64,000 bases of DNA, taken from positions 248,001 to 312,000 of the forward strand of contig NZ_BAAAZE010000008.1 in the NCBI RefSeq assembly GCF_039536745.1, written 5' to 3'. The position numbers and the translations under genes were made by a program. Position 1 is the stretch's first letter. Each line of letters opens with the position of its first letter. Below, in pieces: positions 1-8,845 of the stretch. Source of the stretch: Actimicrobium antarcticum. Lineage in GTDB: Bacteria; Pseudomonadota; Gammaproteobacteria; Burkholderiales; Burkholderiaceae_D. The notes beneath the pieces were generated by a model that was not told the DNA's origin, did no database searches, and saw nothing but the letters and a program-made list of their open reading frames with translations.

Positions 1-57
1 TGGCGCTGGTGACTTGCTGGCATTGACCAACGACAGGATCAATCCGGGGTACCGGAA

Positions 58-1548
58 TCACCGCGTCAATTCACCGTAATTTTCTGCTGCATCGCCTTCC
101 GAATCGGCTGCATGCAGGGCGGACACGAGTTGGAAAAACTGTTCGCCATGCGCCGATATCAGGCTGATTTTTTGTGGATGCAATTGGTATTTTTCAATCA
201 GCCGATACAGCGTCACGCGCGAGATACCGAGCAATTGCGCTGCCTGGGAAATATGGTTGCGCGCCTGCGCCAGCGCGCGCCGGATCATGGCGCGGTCTGC
301 CGTGGCGCGGGCATGGTCGAGTGACATCAGTACGAGCGGCTCGGAAGGCCGATCGAAGCCCAGATCTTCCGGCTGAATGAAGCGGCCTTCTGCCATCACG
401 ACAGCCCGCTGTACGCGGTTGACGAGTTCGCGCACATTGCCCGGCCAGCCATGATGCAGCATCGCCTGCAACGCCGATTTGGAAAACCCGCGCAGGCTTC
501 TGTTATGCCGGTGGGCAAAGTGGACAAAATAATGCCGCGCGATGTCTTCGATATCTTCGACGCGATCGGCCAGTCGGGGCGTCGTGATGCAGACGACATT
601 GATGCGGTAGTACAGATCTTCGCGGAAACGGCCTTGCGCGACCGCCTCAGCCAAATCGATATGCGTGGCGGCGATGATGCGCGCATCGATCTGCAGCGTC
701 TGGTTGCCGCCGACGCGCTCGATGGTTTTTTCCTGCAAAAAGCGCAGCAGGTTGACTTGCATCTCCATCGGCAGATCGCCGATTTCGTCGAGAAACAAGG
801 TGCCACCCTGCGCCGCCTCGATGCGGCCTATGCGTCGTTGGGTGGCGCCCGTGTAGGCCCCTTTTTCAGCACCGAACAACTCCGACTGAAACAGCTGTGC
901 CGGAATCGCGCCGCAGTTGACGGCAACGAATGGCGCCTGCCGACGCGCCGACTGGCGATGGATGGACTGTGCCGCGAGTTCCTTGCCGGTACCGGACTGG
1001 CCATTGATCAGTACCGCCGCGTCGGTGCGGGCAATCCGCTTGATCTGGTGGAGGAGTCGGTGCATTTGTACCGTGTTGCCGACCATCGGCGCAGGGTCAT
1101 TGGATGCCACAGGATCACTCAGCGCACTGCGCGGTTGCGAACGCACCAGCGCCATGCCGCGGGCGTGCCGCAACACCAGGTCGATGTGTTCGATGGGTGC
1201 CGGCAAGGCAATGAAATTGATCAGGTAGTCGGCCACCAGCGTACGTACGGCGGGCAGTGCCAGCAGGCTTCTGGCGATCAGGCCTATCCACAGCACCTCG
1301 CCCTGACCCAGCAAGCTGTCGCAGGCAGCGATCGATTCCAGTTGGCTCGGTTCGACCAGCACGACAACCCCGACGGTGCAACCGGCACGCAGGGCGCGTT
1401 GAAGCTGATCCGCCGTTTCGCATTCCAGTAACGTAATACCGTGGAGCTTCATGGTGCTCACGGTCGTGCACGCCGGTGCGCGGCAGTTCGGTGTCTGCAG
1501 CAGGATGACGGTCTGGTGATGTTGAGACGTATCCGTGGCTTGAAGCAT
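58..1548 (-). CDS. VpsR-like sigma-54-dependent transcriptional activator
   Basis: Enhancer-binding activator of RNA polymerase sigma-54, 496 residues. Residues ~1-140 form a receiver-like N-terminal domain without the usual acidic pocket or a clear phospho-acceptor Asp, as in VpsR-type regulators. The AAA+ domain (~155-390) has Walker A GQSGTGKE (183-190), the sigma-54 contact loop GAYTGA (230-235, the Tyr variant of GAFTGA) and Walker B LFLDEIGD (251-258). The C-terminus carries a Fis-type helix-turn-helix with motif SQAAQLLGISRVTLYRLIEKY. No sensor kinase is adjacent, so it may respond to a ligand such as c-di-GMP, as VpsR does; that is inference. Family assignment is firm, target genes are unknown. 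Confidence 0.85.
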   Translation of the reverse strand: MLQATDTSQHHQTVILLQTPNCRAPACTTVSTMKLHGITLLECETADQLQRALRAGCTVGVVVLVEPSQLESIAACDSLLGQGEVLWIGLIARSLLALPAVRTLVADYLINFIALPAPIEHIDLVLRHARGMALVRSQPRSALSDPVASNDPAPMVGNTVQMHRLLHQIKRIARTDAAVLINGQSGTGKELAAQSIHRQSARRQAPFVAVNCGAIPAQLFQSELFGAEKGAYTGATQRRIGRIEAAQGGTLFLDEIGDLPMEMQVNLLRFLQEKTIERVGGNQTLQIDARIIAATHIDLAEAVAQGRFREDLYYRINVVCITTPRLADRVEDIEDIARHYFVHFAHRHNRSLRGFSKSALQAMLHHGWPGNVRELVNRVQRAVVMAEGRFIQPEDLGFDRPSEPLVLMSLDHARATADRAMIRRALAQARNHISQAAQLLGISRVTLYRLIEKYQLHPQKISLISAHGEQFFQLVSALHAADSEGDAAENYGELTR

Positions 1549-1729
1549 GTTATTGAACCCACCGTATTGTGCGTAACGTGTCGATCGTATCCGTACCCCC
1601 TTGCTGATCGTGGCGGGTACGCCATTTTTCGTGACGTTACAAAGTGCAACGCTTGCCTCAAGGTTAGCGAATCACTCTGTCGAGTACTTGCGGCGGGTCA
1701 AAATCACAGGAACAGTTGGTCGATGCGGA

Positions 1730-2233
1730 TCAGGCAAGCAGGAGCTGTCGGACCAGTTCGTCAGCCCGCTCGAAACCTGCCGGATTGAGCGCCAGCGTGG
1801 GTTCTCCGCTGTGGCTGAACAACGCGGTTTCGCGGCGCAGCACGGCGGAAAAGTTATTGGTGTCATGGCAGCCGAGGTGTTTCACCATGTCTCGGATACG
1901 CCACAGCGGGGTCGTGGGAGCGCCCATCAGCGTATCAACATAGCCGATCAGTAACGCTGCACTGATGGTTTTATGGGCCATATTGCTGTGGGGCAGGTGC
2001 GCCAGTCGTTCCAGCGCCTGCTCGATGCGGCCGACCTGGCGTTGTCGTTCGGCCACTGGTTCACTGAGGCGTGGCAGTCTTTCCGTGGATGAATCCGTGA
2101 CGACTTCGAAACAGGGCTGGTCGTACCGCGCCAGTTCGGCTTGCACGAAGGCGGCCGATCCTTCGATCCGGATATGCCCTTCCGGAGCGCGGACATTGCG
2201 TACGATAGCGTGGCAGGTGGAGGTGGTCATCAT
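1730..2233 (-). CDS. Hypothetical protein, 167 aa
   Basis: I do not recognise this protein. The open frame continues upstream to about 2803, but that part overlaps the trmB-like gene and reads like a shadow. The ATGATG at 2233 has a good ribosome site (AAAGGA) and starts MMTTSTCHAIVRNV. The middle (~70-100) is rich in Glu, Arg and Gln and probably helical. The C-terminal third (LWRIRDMVKHLGCHDTN to the end) looks like a small alpha-helical or winged-helix fold. It has no signal peptide or membrane segment, so it is probably cytoplasmic. It lies on the same strand as, and upstream of, the VpsR-like activator, separated by 181 bp with no other gene. Confidence 0.6.
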   Translation of the reverse strand: MMTTSTCHAIVRNVRAPEGHIRIEGSAAFVQAELARYDQPCFEVVTDSSTERLPRLSEPVAERQRQVGRIEQALERLAHLPHSNMAHKTISAALLIGYVDTLMGAPTTPLWRIRDMVKHLGCHDTNNFSAVLRRETALFSHSGEPTLALNPAGFERADELVRQLLLA

Positions 2234-2343
2234 CGGTCCTTTGGCGTAGTTACCAGAGACCATTGGACAACCTGCATGCGTCGACGATTTGTCGGCGGAC
2301 TGCGCGCGTGTATCGCGGACCACGTCAGCGCAGCTGTTTTGTA

Positions 2344-3030
2344 TCAGCGCGTGTCGGCGGCCTGCAAGGCGTGTGAACGGCAGCGCCACAACACGTGACC
2401 CGACGCCAGGTATTTGGATTCGAATGGCGTGATCGGCGTGTCGGGCCGAAACGGCTCGACGACGACGTCCGGCACGTTCAGCAGTTGCAGGGCGAGCGCA
2501 CATTCTTCGATATAGATCGGCCAGTTGCTGCGGCATTCGATCACGCCACCCAGCGCCACTGCGGCAGGAAATGCCGGATGTCCGTGCCACCGACGGCTGA
2601 GATGGCCAATTTTTGGCCAGGGATTCGGATACAGCAGGTAGTGTCTGCTCAGGGTCAGTTTTGATTCCAGCATCAGACGCCAGAAGTCCGCCAGATCCGC
2701 GCGCAGTAACAGCGCGTTGGGCGGCGGCGGCCCGGACCAGATGGTCTGGCGATCGATCCGGTCGGCAGACTGGTCGACACCGAGCACAAAACTGTCGGGC
2801 CATTGTTGGGCAAGATGGTAGGTCGACAGGCCCACGCCGCAGCCGGCATCCAGAATCAGCGGGGCCGAACCCGCGGCCTGCCAGTGCCGCAGAAAAGTAT
2901 CGAACGCTGCCTGGTTATAGGCCGTCACCGGTTTCAGAAAGCGGTTCTCGACGTGGCGTGTGATTAGCCGGCCGAGTTGGACGTGCGGCGCAGTCTGGCT
3001 GCTGGTAACGGGGCGGGAATTGGCTTGCAT
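2344..3030 (-). CDS. trmB: TrmB-like tRNA (guanine-N7)-methyltransferase
   Basis: SAM-dependent Rossmann methyltransferase, 228 residues, likely to modify G46 of tRNA to m7G. SAM motif I is LDAGCGVGLSTY (~60-71). The TrmB hallmark YPNPWPK is present at ~132-138 (the family usually has FPDPWPK), followed by RRWHGHPAF. The C-terminal block RSNWPIYIEECALAL matches the family's 'TD...YA...' position only loosely. The protein is more divergent than a typical TrmB, so a paralogue with a different RNA target remains possible. The start at 3030 is the first ATG. Confidence 0.75.
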   Translation of the reverse strand: MQANSRPVTSSQTAPHVQLGRLITRHVENRFLKPVTAYNQAAFDTFLRHWQAAGSAPLILDAGCGVGLSTYHLAQQWPDSFVLGVDQSADRIDRQTIWSGPPPPNALLLRADLADFWRLMLESKLTLSRHYLLYPNPWPKIGHLSRRWHGHPAFPAAVALGGVIECRSNWPIYIEECALALQLLNVPDVVVEPFRPDTPITPFESKYLASGHVLWRCRSHALQAADTR

Positions 3031-3064
3031 GGGCCGAGTATACCCGGCCAGCCATGCAACTTGT

Positions 3065-3322
3065 TCAATGCATGATCACGGGCTGGAGCATCACTTCTTC
3101 ATAGCCAGCGAGGAAGGCATCGAATTCTTCGACATGCGGTTTGCTGGCCATGAGTTCTTCCATGTTTTCGCGGAATGCCTCTGCCAGGCTACCAGCAATG
3201 AAAATTTCACGTCTGCCCGGCTTGTCCGTAATTTCGAAACCACCGGAGCGCAGTGCTTCCAGGCCGTTGTCTGCGCCGAATTCGACGACGCTGTATTGCT
3301 CGCTGTTATAGATCAGGTTCAT
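3065..3322 (-). CDS. DUF3567 family protein
   Basis: Small acidic cytoplasmic protein of 85 residues starting MNLIYNSEQYSVVEFG. The family is common in Burkholderiales and has no established function. An upstream ATG at 3349 would add nine residues, but the ATG at 3322 follows a strong AAGGAATT ribosome site and matches the family's usual start. Typical family elements are GGFEITDK near residue 30 and REIFIAGSLAEAFR at ~40-53. It lies 34 bp downstream of the trmB-like gene's start codon region on the same strand. Confidence 0.85.
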   Translation of the reverse strand: MNLIYNSEQYSVVEFGADNGLEALRSGGFEITDKPGRREIFIAGSLAEAFRENMEELMASKPHVEEFDAFLAGYEEVMLQPVIMH

Positions 3323-3421
3323 CAGAATTCCTTGGTTCAAGTCATGCAATGCGATGGGTATTTGCCTGAGACGCAGTTGGGGCTTGGTCGGGCAGAATTC
3401 AAGTGGGGTGGTCGTTTGCTA

Positions 3422-3808
3422 TCAGGGAGTTGCCGTGGCTGGCGCCAGCGCGCAGTCGATGTCAGGCGTGAGCATGAGATGGGTGTCGTACGGAGTTGCG
3501 GCAAGGAATTGCCTGACCTGCTCGCGGTGGGCGCTGCTGGCCAGTGCCAGAAACAGATGGCCGGGAGGATGGCGCAAGATCCGGTTGAGCGTGACGCGCA
3601 TGGCCAGATTGCCGATGCAGCAGGGACAGCCGGGTGCAATGCGGGCGATGCTCAGACGCGCGCCGTTGATCAGTGGTGCCTCGGGTGAGGGGAGTCCCTC
3701 CAGAAGCAGTGCAACCTGCATGCTTGCCGGTAGAGCGGTGAGTGCTTTGGCGATTGCCGCTTCACGCTGTCGTGCACTCGCGCCGCTGACCAGAGTGACC
3801 GGTATCAT
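3422..3808 (-). CDS. Short CobW/HypB-like protein with degenerate P-loop
   Basis: Protein of 128 residues. The start MIPVTLVSGASARQREAAI sits where a G3E GTPase would have its Walker A (GxxGxGKT), but the invariant GK[ST] is missing. Residues ~58-72 (IAPGCPCCIGNLAMR) keep the GCxCC metal-binding motif of CobW, HypB and UreG proteins. CobW homologues are usually over 300 residues, so this is either a short non-GTPase relative that binds metal or a decayed copy. Its ATG overlaps the stop of the upstream response regulator by four bases, so the two are probably translationally coupled. Confidence 0.6.
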   Translation of the reverse strand: MIPVTLVSGASARQREAAIAKALTALPASMQVALLLEGLPSPEAPLINGARLSIARIAPGCPCCIGNLAMRVTLNRILRHPPGHLFLALASSAHREQVRQFLAATPYDTHLMLTPDIDCALAPATATP

Positions 3809-4521
3809 CCGCCGCGCTTGACCAGTTTGCTCGGCTCGACGCCGAGTTGCTTGAGCTTGCGGTACAAGTGGGTGCGTTCCAGTCCGGTTCGTTCCGCCAC
3901 GCGTGTCATGCTGCCGCCTTCGCGCACCAGGTGATGCTCGAAGTAAGCCCGTTCAAAGGCATCGCGGGCTTCACGTAATGGCAGTTCGAACGGCACCGTA
4001 AAACCTTGCGGCTGCGGGACTGCGGCGACTTCGGTGGCAGCGATCATCGTCACGGTGGTATGTGCCTGTACGGAAGGATGGGCATAGGCCGCGGTAGAAG
4101 CTTCTGTCGACAGGCTGGAATGACGTGACTGATAGACAAGTGGTCGTACCGGCTCCTGGCCACGGGATAACCCCTGCTGAACCGCTTTCAGCAGTTTTTG
4201 CAGTGCAATCGGTTTCTCCAGAAAATTCATTGCGCCGATGCGGGTTGCTTCAACCGCCGTGTCGATGGTGGCGTGGCCGGACATCATGATGACTGGCATG
4301 GTCAGTAATCCATCACGTTGCCATTCCTTGAGCAGCGTAACGCCATCTGTGTCGGGCATCCAGATATCCAGCAGCACCAGGTCGGGTGTGCTGGCAGCGC
4401 GGACATCGCGCGCCTGTTGGGCATTTTCGGCAGTGAGAATGACATGACCCTCGTCGCTCAGGATTTCCGAGAGCAGTTCACGTATGCCCATTTCGTCATC
4501 TACTACTAGTATGTTTGCCAT
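3805..4521 (-). CDS. NtrX-like response regulator without AAA+ domain
   Basis: Two-component response regulator of 238 residues, partner of the kinase encoded directly upstream. The receiver (1-120) has the acidic pair D8/D9, phospho-acceptor D52 in LLDIWMPD, and Lys in EKPI near 103. A linker of ~70 low-complexity residues leads to a Fis-type DNA-binding domain (~190-235) containing TRVAERTGLERTHLYRKLKQLG. NtrX proper has a sigma-54 AAA+ domain between these parts. Its absence means this protein should act as a sigma-70-type regulator or repressor. The architecture is usual for the NtrX/NtrY-like pair next to rsmB in Burkholderiales. Confidence 0.85.
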   Translation of the reverse strand: MANILVVDDEMGIRELLSEILSDEGHVILTAENAQQARDVRAASTPDLVLLDIWMPDTDGVTLLKEWQRDGLLTMPVIMMSGHATIDTAVEATRIGAMNFLEKPIALQKLLKAVQQGLSRGQEPVRPLVYQSRHSSLSTEASTAAYAHPSVQAHTTVTMIAATEVAAVPQPQGFTVPFELPLREARDAFERAYFEHHLVREGGSMTRVAERTGLERTHLYRKLKQLGVEPSKLVKRGG

Positions 4522-4538
4522 GTGCCGGTTTCCCTATT

Positions 4539-6890
4539 TCAAATGGTTTTTAGAGAAGAGTCCTTTTGTGGGGCCATTTCACCATCTACTTCCGGTTGCT
4601 CCCCCGGCGCCAACTTTAACAGCAAAATTAGTATCTTTGTACCATTAGTATCACTGCGATTAAGAATATCGATACGGCCACCGTGTTCATCGACAATTTT
4701 TTTCACCATGGCGAGGCCTAAGCCGGTACCCCGCGGTTTTGATGTGACGTAAGGCTCGAACGCGCGCTTGAGGATTTTCGACGCAAAGCCGGGGCCGTTA
4801 TCGGTGATTGTCAGGCGAACTGCACGGCGGGTTTTTCCGTTGGCGCTCTGATAGTGAATCGCCTCTGTCAGCACATCGATACGTGCCGCCGGACTTCCCG
4901 CCGGTCGATCGGCGACGGCATCCTGCGCATTCTGCAGCAAATTGTGAATCACCTGGCGCAGCTGGGTAGTGTCTCCCATGACCAGGGGCAAATCACGTGA
5001 CAGTACTGCATTGATCGTGGCGCGTTCATCGCCGCCGGTGTACAGATGCAGGACCTCTTCGACCAGCGCATTCAGATTAAGCGGCGACAGGACGGCTGGC
5101 GGTGTTTTAGCATAGTCGCGGAAATCGTCAACCATCCGTTTCATCGCGGTGACCTGATTGACAATCGTGGCGGTACTTTTGTTGAGCATCGCAGCATCCA
5201 GCGGCATCAGCTTGTCTTCCAGCTTCATTTGCAAGCGTTCGGCAGAAAGCTGAATCGGCGTCAACGGGTTCTTGATTTCATGGGCCAGGCGGCGTGCCAC
5301 TTCGCCCCAGGCAATCGAGCGCTGGGCTGAAATCACCTCCGAAATATTATCGAAGACCACCACGTAACCAGTGCCTTTTGCCACTGGCAATCGGGAGCCG
5401 CGCGCCAGCAGCGTAATGTCATCGTCACGATTGGCATCGCTGCCACGGCGCGGCACTTCAATTTGCTGTTGCCAGTGCAAGCCGGTTTCCCCATTGTCGG
5501 TGCCGGCAGACTGTGCGCTTTGCGCTGAAAACGCACCGCGAATGGCGTCGAAAAACGGCAGCAAGCCGTCGATTGCCGACAAGGGCTGGTTCAAATAAGG
5601 TTCGATATCCTGTTGCAGGATGCGTTCGACCGATTCGTTGCAGGTAATCAAACGAAAATCATCGTCCAGTACCATCACGCCAGCCGACATGTTGGCCAGC
5701 ACCGATTCCAGATAGGCCTTGGCGTTTTCGAGTTCGGACCGATTGATCTCGACTGCGGCGCGGGCATCGAAGAGCTGCCGCGTCATCGTGTTGAAGGACT
5801 GTGTCAGCGTGCCGAGCTCGTCGGAGGTCGCCACGATCGGGCGCGGTGACAGGTCACCCTCGGCAACGGCCTTGGTACCTTCTGCCAGTAGCAGCAAGGG
5901 TTCGGCCAGGTCGGTAGCGATCAGGAATGCACTGACGATCGCCGCAAAAATGGCCAGCAGCAGGGTGAGTGTCAGCGTGACGATGTAAATCTTGCGCAAG
6001 CCGGAACGACTCAGCGAGCGTTCCTGGTATTCACTGTAGGCGGCGCGTAACGCTTCGGCATTCGTTGCCAGCGTCGATGGCACGGCCTGAATCAGCTGCA
6101 GGACACGTCCCTCCGATTGCAGCGACAGCGCATTCCTGCCCGCGGGGATCGCGACCACGACCCGCAGGCGTAGATTATTGATGGCGTCGACCGCCGGCGG
6201 CGTCGTCTTGGCGGCGCTGGTATCGATTTCACGTGGCTCGGGTTGACCTTCAATACCGGTATAACCACGCGATAGTTTGGCCTGACGCAACATGGATGGG
6301 GTGGGCATGTCCGGCACCAGCGTCTTCAGTTCGCCCCCATCGGTGGCAATGATGCGGCCACTGATGCTGACGATGATCGCTTCTTGCGTGCCGTTCTGCT
6401 CCCGCCAGCGTGCCAGTTGCCGGATTTGTCCGCTGTCGGGCAAATCCGATAATTCGACGGCCAGGTTATGGGCTTTGGTACTCAGATCACTCAGCGAGGC
6501 GTCGAGGGCGGCACGGCCCAGGTTGAGCCCGGACTCCAGTGCCGCCTCGACCCGCACGTCGAACCACGACTCGATCGACCGCGACACGAATTGCACCGAG
6601 ACCGTGTAGATCACCAGCCCCGGCAAAATACCGATAGCAGCAAACAGCAGAACCAGCTTGGACATCAGGCGCGAGCCGAACATGCCGCGCTTGTGGCGCG
6701 CGTACAGACGGGCCAGCAGCAGTGCGACGAGTCCCAGCAAAGCGATGGTTACCATCGCATTCAGGCCAAGCAGCCACGGATAGTGTTTGTCGAACGAGGC
6801 CGAGTTGTCAGAGGCCGAGGCCAGCAAAAAAAGCAGGATGGCGACGATCGCGCCACCGACCACCAGCGCATAGCGGAGTGCCCGTTGCAC
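4539..6890 (-). CDS. NtrY-like membrane sensor histidine kinase
   Basis: Sensor kinase of 783 residues. Three hydrophobic segments occur near the N-terminus (~8-26, 40-62, 80-100). A ~200-residue presumably periplasmic region follows, then another membrane helix (~305-327), a HAMP domain (~328-380), a PAS domain (~395-510), a dimerisation and phosphoacceptor domain with H537 in RLAHEIKNPLTP, and an ATPase domain with NLLQNAQDAV, DNGPGFASK and GTGLGLAMVKK. It phosphorylates the response regulator encoded 17 bp downstream. The stimulus is unknown; NtrY homologues are tied to nitrogen, redox or envelope signals. It lies 2 bp after the DUF4390 gene, suggesting one operon from rsmB onward. Confidence 0.9.
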   Translation of the reverse strand: MQRALRYALVVGGAIVAILLFLLASASDNSASFDKHYPWLLGLNAMVTIALLGLVALLLARLYARHKRGMFGSRLMSKLVLLFAAIGILPGLVIYTVSVQFVSRSIESWFDVRVEAALESGLNLGRAALDASLSDLSTKAHNLAVELSDLPDSGQIRQLARWREQNGTQEAIIVSISGRIIATDGGELKTLVPDMPTPSMLRQAKLSRGYTGIEGQPEPREIDTSAAKTTPPAVDAINNLRLRVVVAIPAGRNALSLQSEGRVLQLIQAVPSTLATNAEALRAAYSEYQERSLSRSGLRKIYIVTLTLTLLLAIFAAIVSAFLIATDLAEPLLLLAEGTKAVAEGDLSPRPIVATSDELGTLTQSFNTMTRQLFDARAAVEINRSELENAKAYLESVLANMSAGVMVLDDDFRLITCNESVERILQQDIEPYLNQPLSAIDGLLPFFDAIRGAFSAQSAQSAGTDNGETGLHWQQQIEVPRRGSDANRDDDITLLARGSRLPVAKGTGYVVVFDNISEVISAQRSIAWGEVARRLAHEIKNPLTPIQLSAERLQMKLEDKLMPLDAAMLNKSTATIVNQVTAMKRMVDDFRDYAKTPPAVLSPLNLNALVEEVLHLYTGGDERATINAVLSRDLPLVMGDTTQLRQVIHNLLQNAQDAVADRPAGSPAARIDVLTEAIHYQSANGKTRRAVRLTITDNGPGFASKILKRAFEPYVTSKPRGTGLGLAMVKKIVDEHGGRIDILNRSDTNGTKILILLLKLAPGEQPEVDGEMAPQKDSSLKTI

Positions 6891-6892
6891 GC

Positions 6893-7531
6893 TTATTCTG
6901 CCCGGTACAGGAAGTTTTTCCAGTCTGACGACAGGCGCCAGTCGGAATTATTGATGGCATTGACCTGAAACGGCTTCGCGAGCTGTGCGACATCGAGCCG
7001 CATGCGTACCGCTACCGAATAGACGGCACCTGGTTTGAGTGCCGATTTGTCCGCGACCAGCCAGCGGCTTGGTCGGCGAATCAGCGACATGGCATCGTCC
7101 AGGGAGCTGAAACTTTGCTGCAATCGCCCGAGGATGGCAGCGTGATACTGCCGGGTCAGGACGTTATACGACAGCCGGATGGTCTGCGATTCGGTAATGG
7201 CTTTTTCGTCGAACCAGTACCAGCGTGGCCGGGTGATCTCGACTTCGGTGGTGAAGTAGAGGGGTACGCCATGGTTGATCGCTTCCTCCAGACCGCGATT
7301 GAGCTCGAAGGCGAAGGTGGCGGACAGCTTCACGCCGTCATCGGTAGACTCAAGATGTGCCTGTGAAATGTCGACACCTTCGGCCGCACGAGCGAGCGGG
7401 GAGAGCAGCAGCATGACCGTCAACAGAACCAGCGCTGACAACGCACTGCAACGCCGCATCATGCGCGCCACGCAGGCGATGCTGCGCCAGAGCTGCGCTG
7501 GCGGTGTCGCCAGCACATCACGGCGTCGCAT
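6893..7531 (-). CDS. DUF4390 family exported protein
   Basis: Protein of 212 residues. The ATG at 7531 overlaps the rsmB stop codon, giving strong coupling. A second possible start, MMRRCSALSALV near residue 24, would give a more ordinary signal peptide ending ARAAEG. After the signal come beta-rich sequences such as LSATFAFELN, YFTTEVEITRPRWYWFDEK and TIRLSYNVLTRQYH, typical of DUF4390. Its function is not established. Its fixed position between rsmB and the NtrY-like kinase in Burkholderiales suggests a periplasmic partner or accessory of the kinase, which is inference. Confidence 0.85.
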   Translation of the reverse strand: MRRRDVLATPPAQLWRSIACVARMMRRCSALSALVLLTVMLLLSPLARAAEGVDISQAHLESTDDGVKLSATFAFELNRGLEEAINHGVPLYFTTEVEITRPRWYWFDEKAITESQTIRLSYNVLTRQYHAAILGRLQQSFSSLDDAMSLIRRPSRWLVADKSALKPGAVYSVAVRMRLDVAQLAKPFQVNAINNSDWRLSSDWKNFLYRAE

Positions 7532-8844
7532 CAGACTGCCGGCTTCCTGAATAATGCATAAAACAAGCCATCATGGTCATCGTCGCTGGTTGCGGTTGGC
7601 AGTAATTGACCGGGAGCGGGCAGTCGCTGCGCCTGATTGCGCATGGCAAACGCTGCGGCTTGTGCTTCGGATTCTTGCGGCCACAGCGAGCATGTTACGA
7701 ACAACAATCTACCATCGGGTTTCAGCATGCGCCAAAGATTGTCGAGTATCCGTGACGACAATGCCGCCAATTGTGCCGTATCTGCCTTGCGGCGCAACCA
7801 GCGAATGTCAGGATGTCGCCGCAAGATGCCCGAGGCGGTACACGGAACGTCGGCCAGAATGCAATCGAAGTGCTGGCCATCCCACCAGTCGGCGGCACTG
7901 GCATCACCGGCGACCAGGCGCGCTTGCAGTTGCAGGCGCTGCAGGTTTTCTTCGATGCGCTTCAGGCGACGCGGGTCGGAGTCCAGCGCAATCAGGTCGA
8001 GCTGTGCCAGTTCCAGCAGGTGGCCGGTTTTGCCGCCGGGGGCAGCGCAGGCATCGAGCACGCGCATGCCGTCTTTTACTTCCAGCAACGGCGCGGCCAG
8101 TTGGGCTGCGGCATCCTGCACCGACACCAGGCCGTCCGAAAATCCGGGAATCTGCGACACCGGCAGTGGCCGTTCGAGGCGCACGGCAGATGGCCCGACC
8201 TGGCGCGCGGTAATTTGCTGCTCGGCCAGCAGCGTGATGTACGCCGCCGTCGTGGTGCGCCGCTGATTGACGCGCAATGTCAGTGGTGGCGCTGCGTTAC
8301 CGGCATGCAGGATTTGTTGCCAATCGGTCGGATACGCGGCCCGCAATGCATCGATCCACCAGACCGGGTAGTTCCATTCGGCGACCGGCTGGCGCAAGAC
8401 CTCTGCCAGCAAGGTCGTGCGCTCGCGCAGGAAGCGACGCAAGACCGCGTTGACCATGCCCTTGGCATGTGCCATCGCCGGATCGCCACTGGCCGCTTCG
8501 ACTGCCTGGTTGACGACGGTGAATGTTTCGTAGGGTGCCGCAGGCCCCGCCGTATCGTGATCGATCAGCGTGAGTGCGCAGCACAGCAGACCATGCAGTG
8601 TCGCCGGTTCCGGCGCACGGTTGGTCAGCAGCGTCAGCAAGGCATCGGCGCGACCGAGTCCGCGCATGGCGCGGTAGGCGATATCCTGGATCGCTCCTTT
8701 GGACTGCCCGGATGTCTCTGCGTAGCCTTGCACGCGGGTCAGTGCCTGTGGCAATGCAGTGCCGCTGCGCACCAGCGCGACGGCGTGAGCCGCGCTGCGC
8801 AGGCTGAAGGCCAGTGAATCCGGTTTCAAATCAATTGCGGCCAT
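7531..8844 (-). CDS. rsmB: 16S rRNA (cytosine-967-C5)-methyltransferase
   Basis: RsmB methylates C967 of 16S rRNA using SAM. The start at 8844 (MAAIDLKPDSLAFS) is preferred to one at 8901, which would overlap the LysE gene. The protein has 437 residues. The N-terminal NusB-like helical domain (~10-140) contains KGAIQDIAYRAMRG. The catalytic Rossmann domain has SAM motif VLDACAAPGGKTGHLLE near 255 and the motif IV region DVPCTASGILRRHPDI with the first catalytic Cys; the second Cys lies in VTCSLWPQES. It overlaps the DUF4390 gene and probably heads the operon that includes the NtrY/X-like pair. Confidence 0.95.
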   Translation of the reverse strand: MAAIDLKPDSLAFSLRSAAHAVALVRSGTALPQALTRVQGYAETSGQSKGAIQDIAYRAMRGLGRADALLTLLTNRAPEPATLHGLLCCALTLIDHDTAGPAAPYETFTVVNQAVEAASGDPAMAHAKGMVNAVLRRFLRERTTLLAEVLRQPVAEWNYPVWWIDALRAAYPTDWQQILHAGNAAPPLTLRVNQRRTTTAAYITLLAEQQITARQVGPSAVRLERPLPVSQIPGFSDGLVSVQDAAAQLAAPLLEVKDGMRVLDACAAPGGKTGHLLELAQLDLIALDSDPRRLKRIEENLQRLQLQARLVAGDASAADWWDGQHFDCILADVPCTASGILRRHPDIRWLRRKADTAQLAALSSRILDNLWRMLKPDGRLLFVTCSLWPQESEAQAAAFAMRNQAQRLPAPGQLLPTATSDDDHDGLFYALFRKPAV

Positions 8845-8845
8845 A

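Noticed and set aside
1549..1729. Possible small gene in the gap before the VpsR-like gene
   Set aside because: Frames overlap both neighbours and have no ribosome site; probably promoter region only.
2234..2803. N-terminal extension of the gene ending at 1730
   Set aside because: It overlaps the trmB-like gene in another frame and reads as Arg-rich shadow sequence. The ATG at 2233 has a proper ribosome site.
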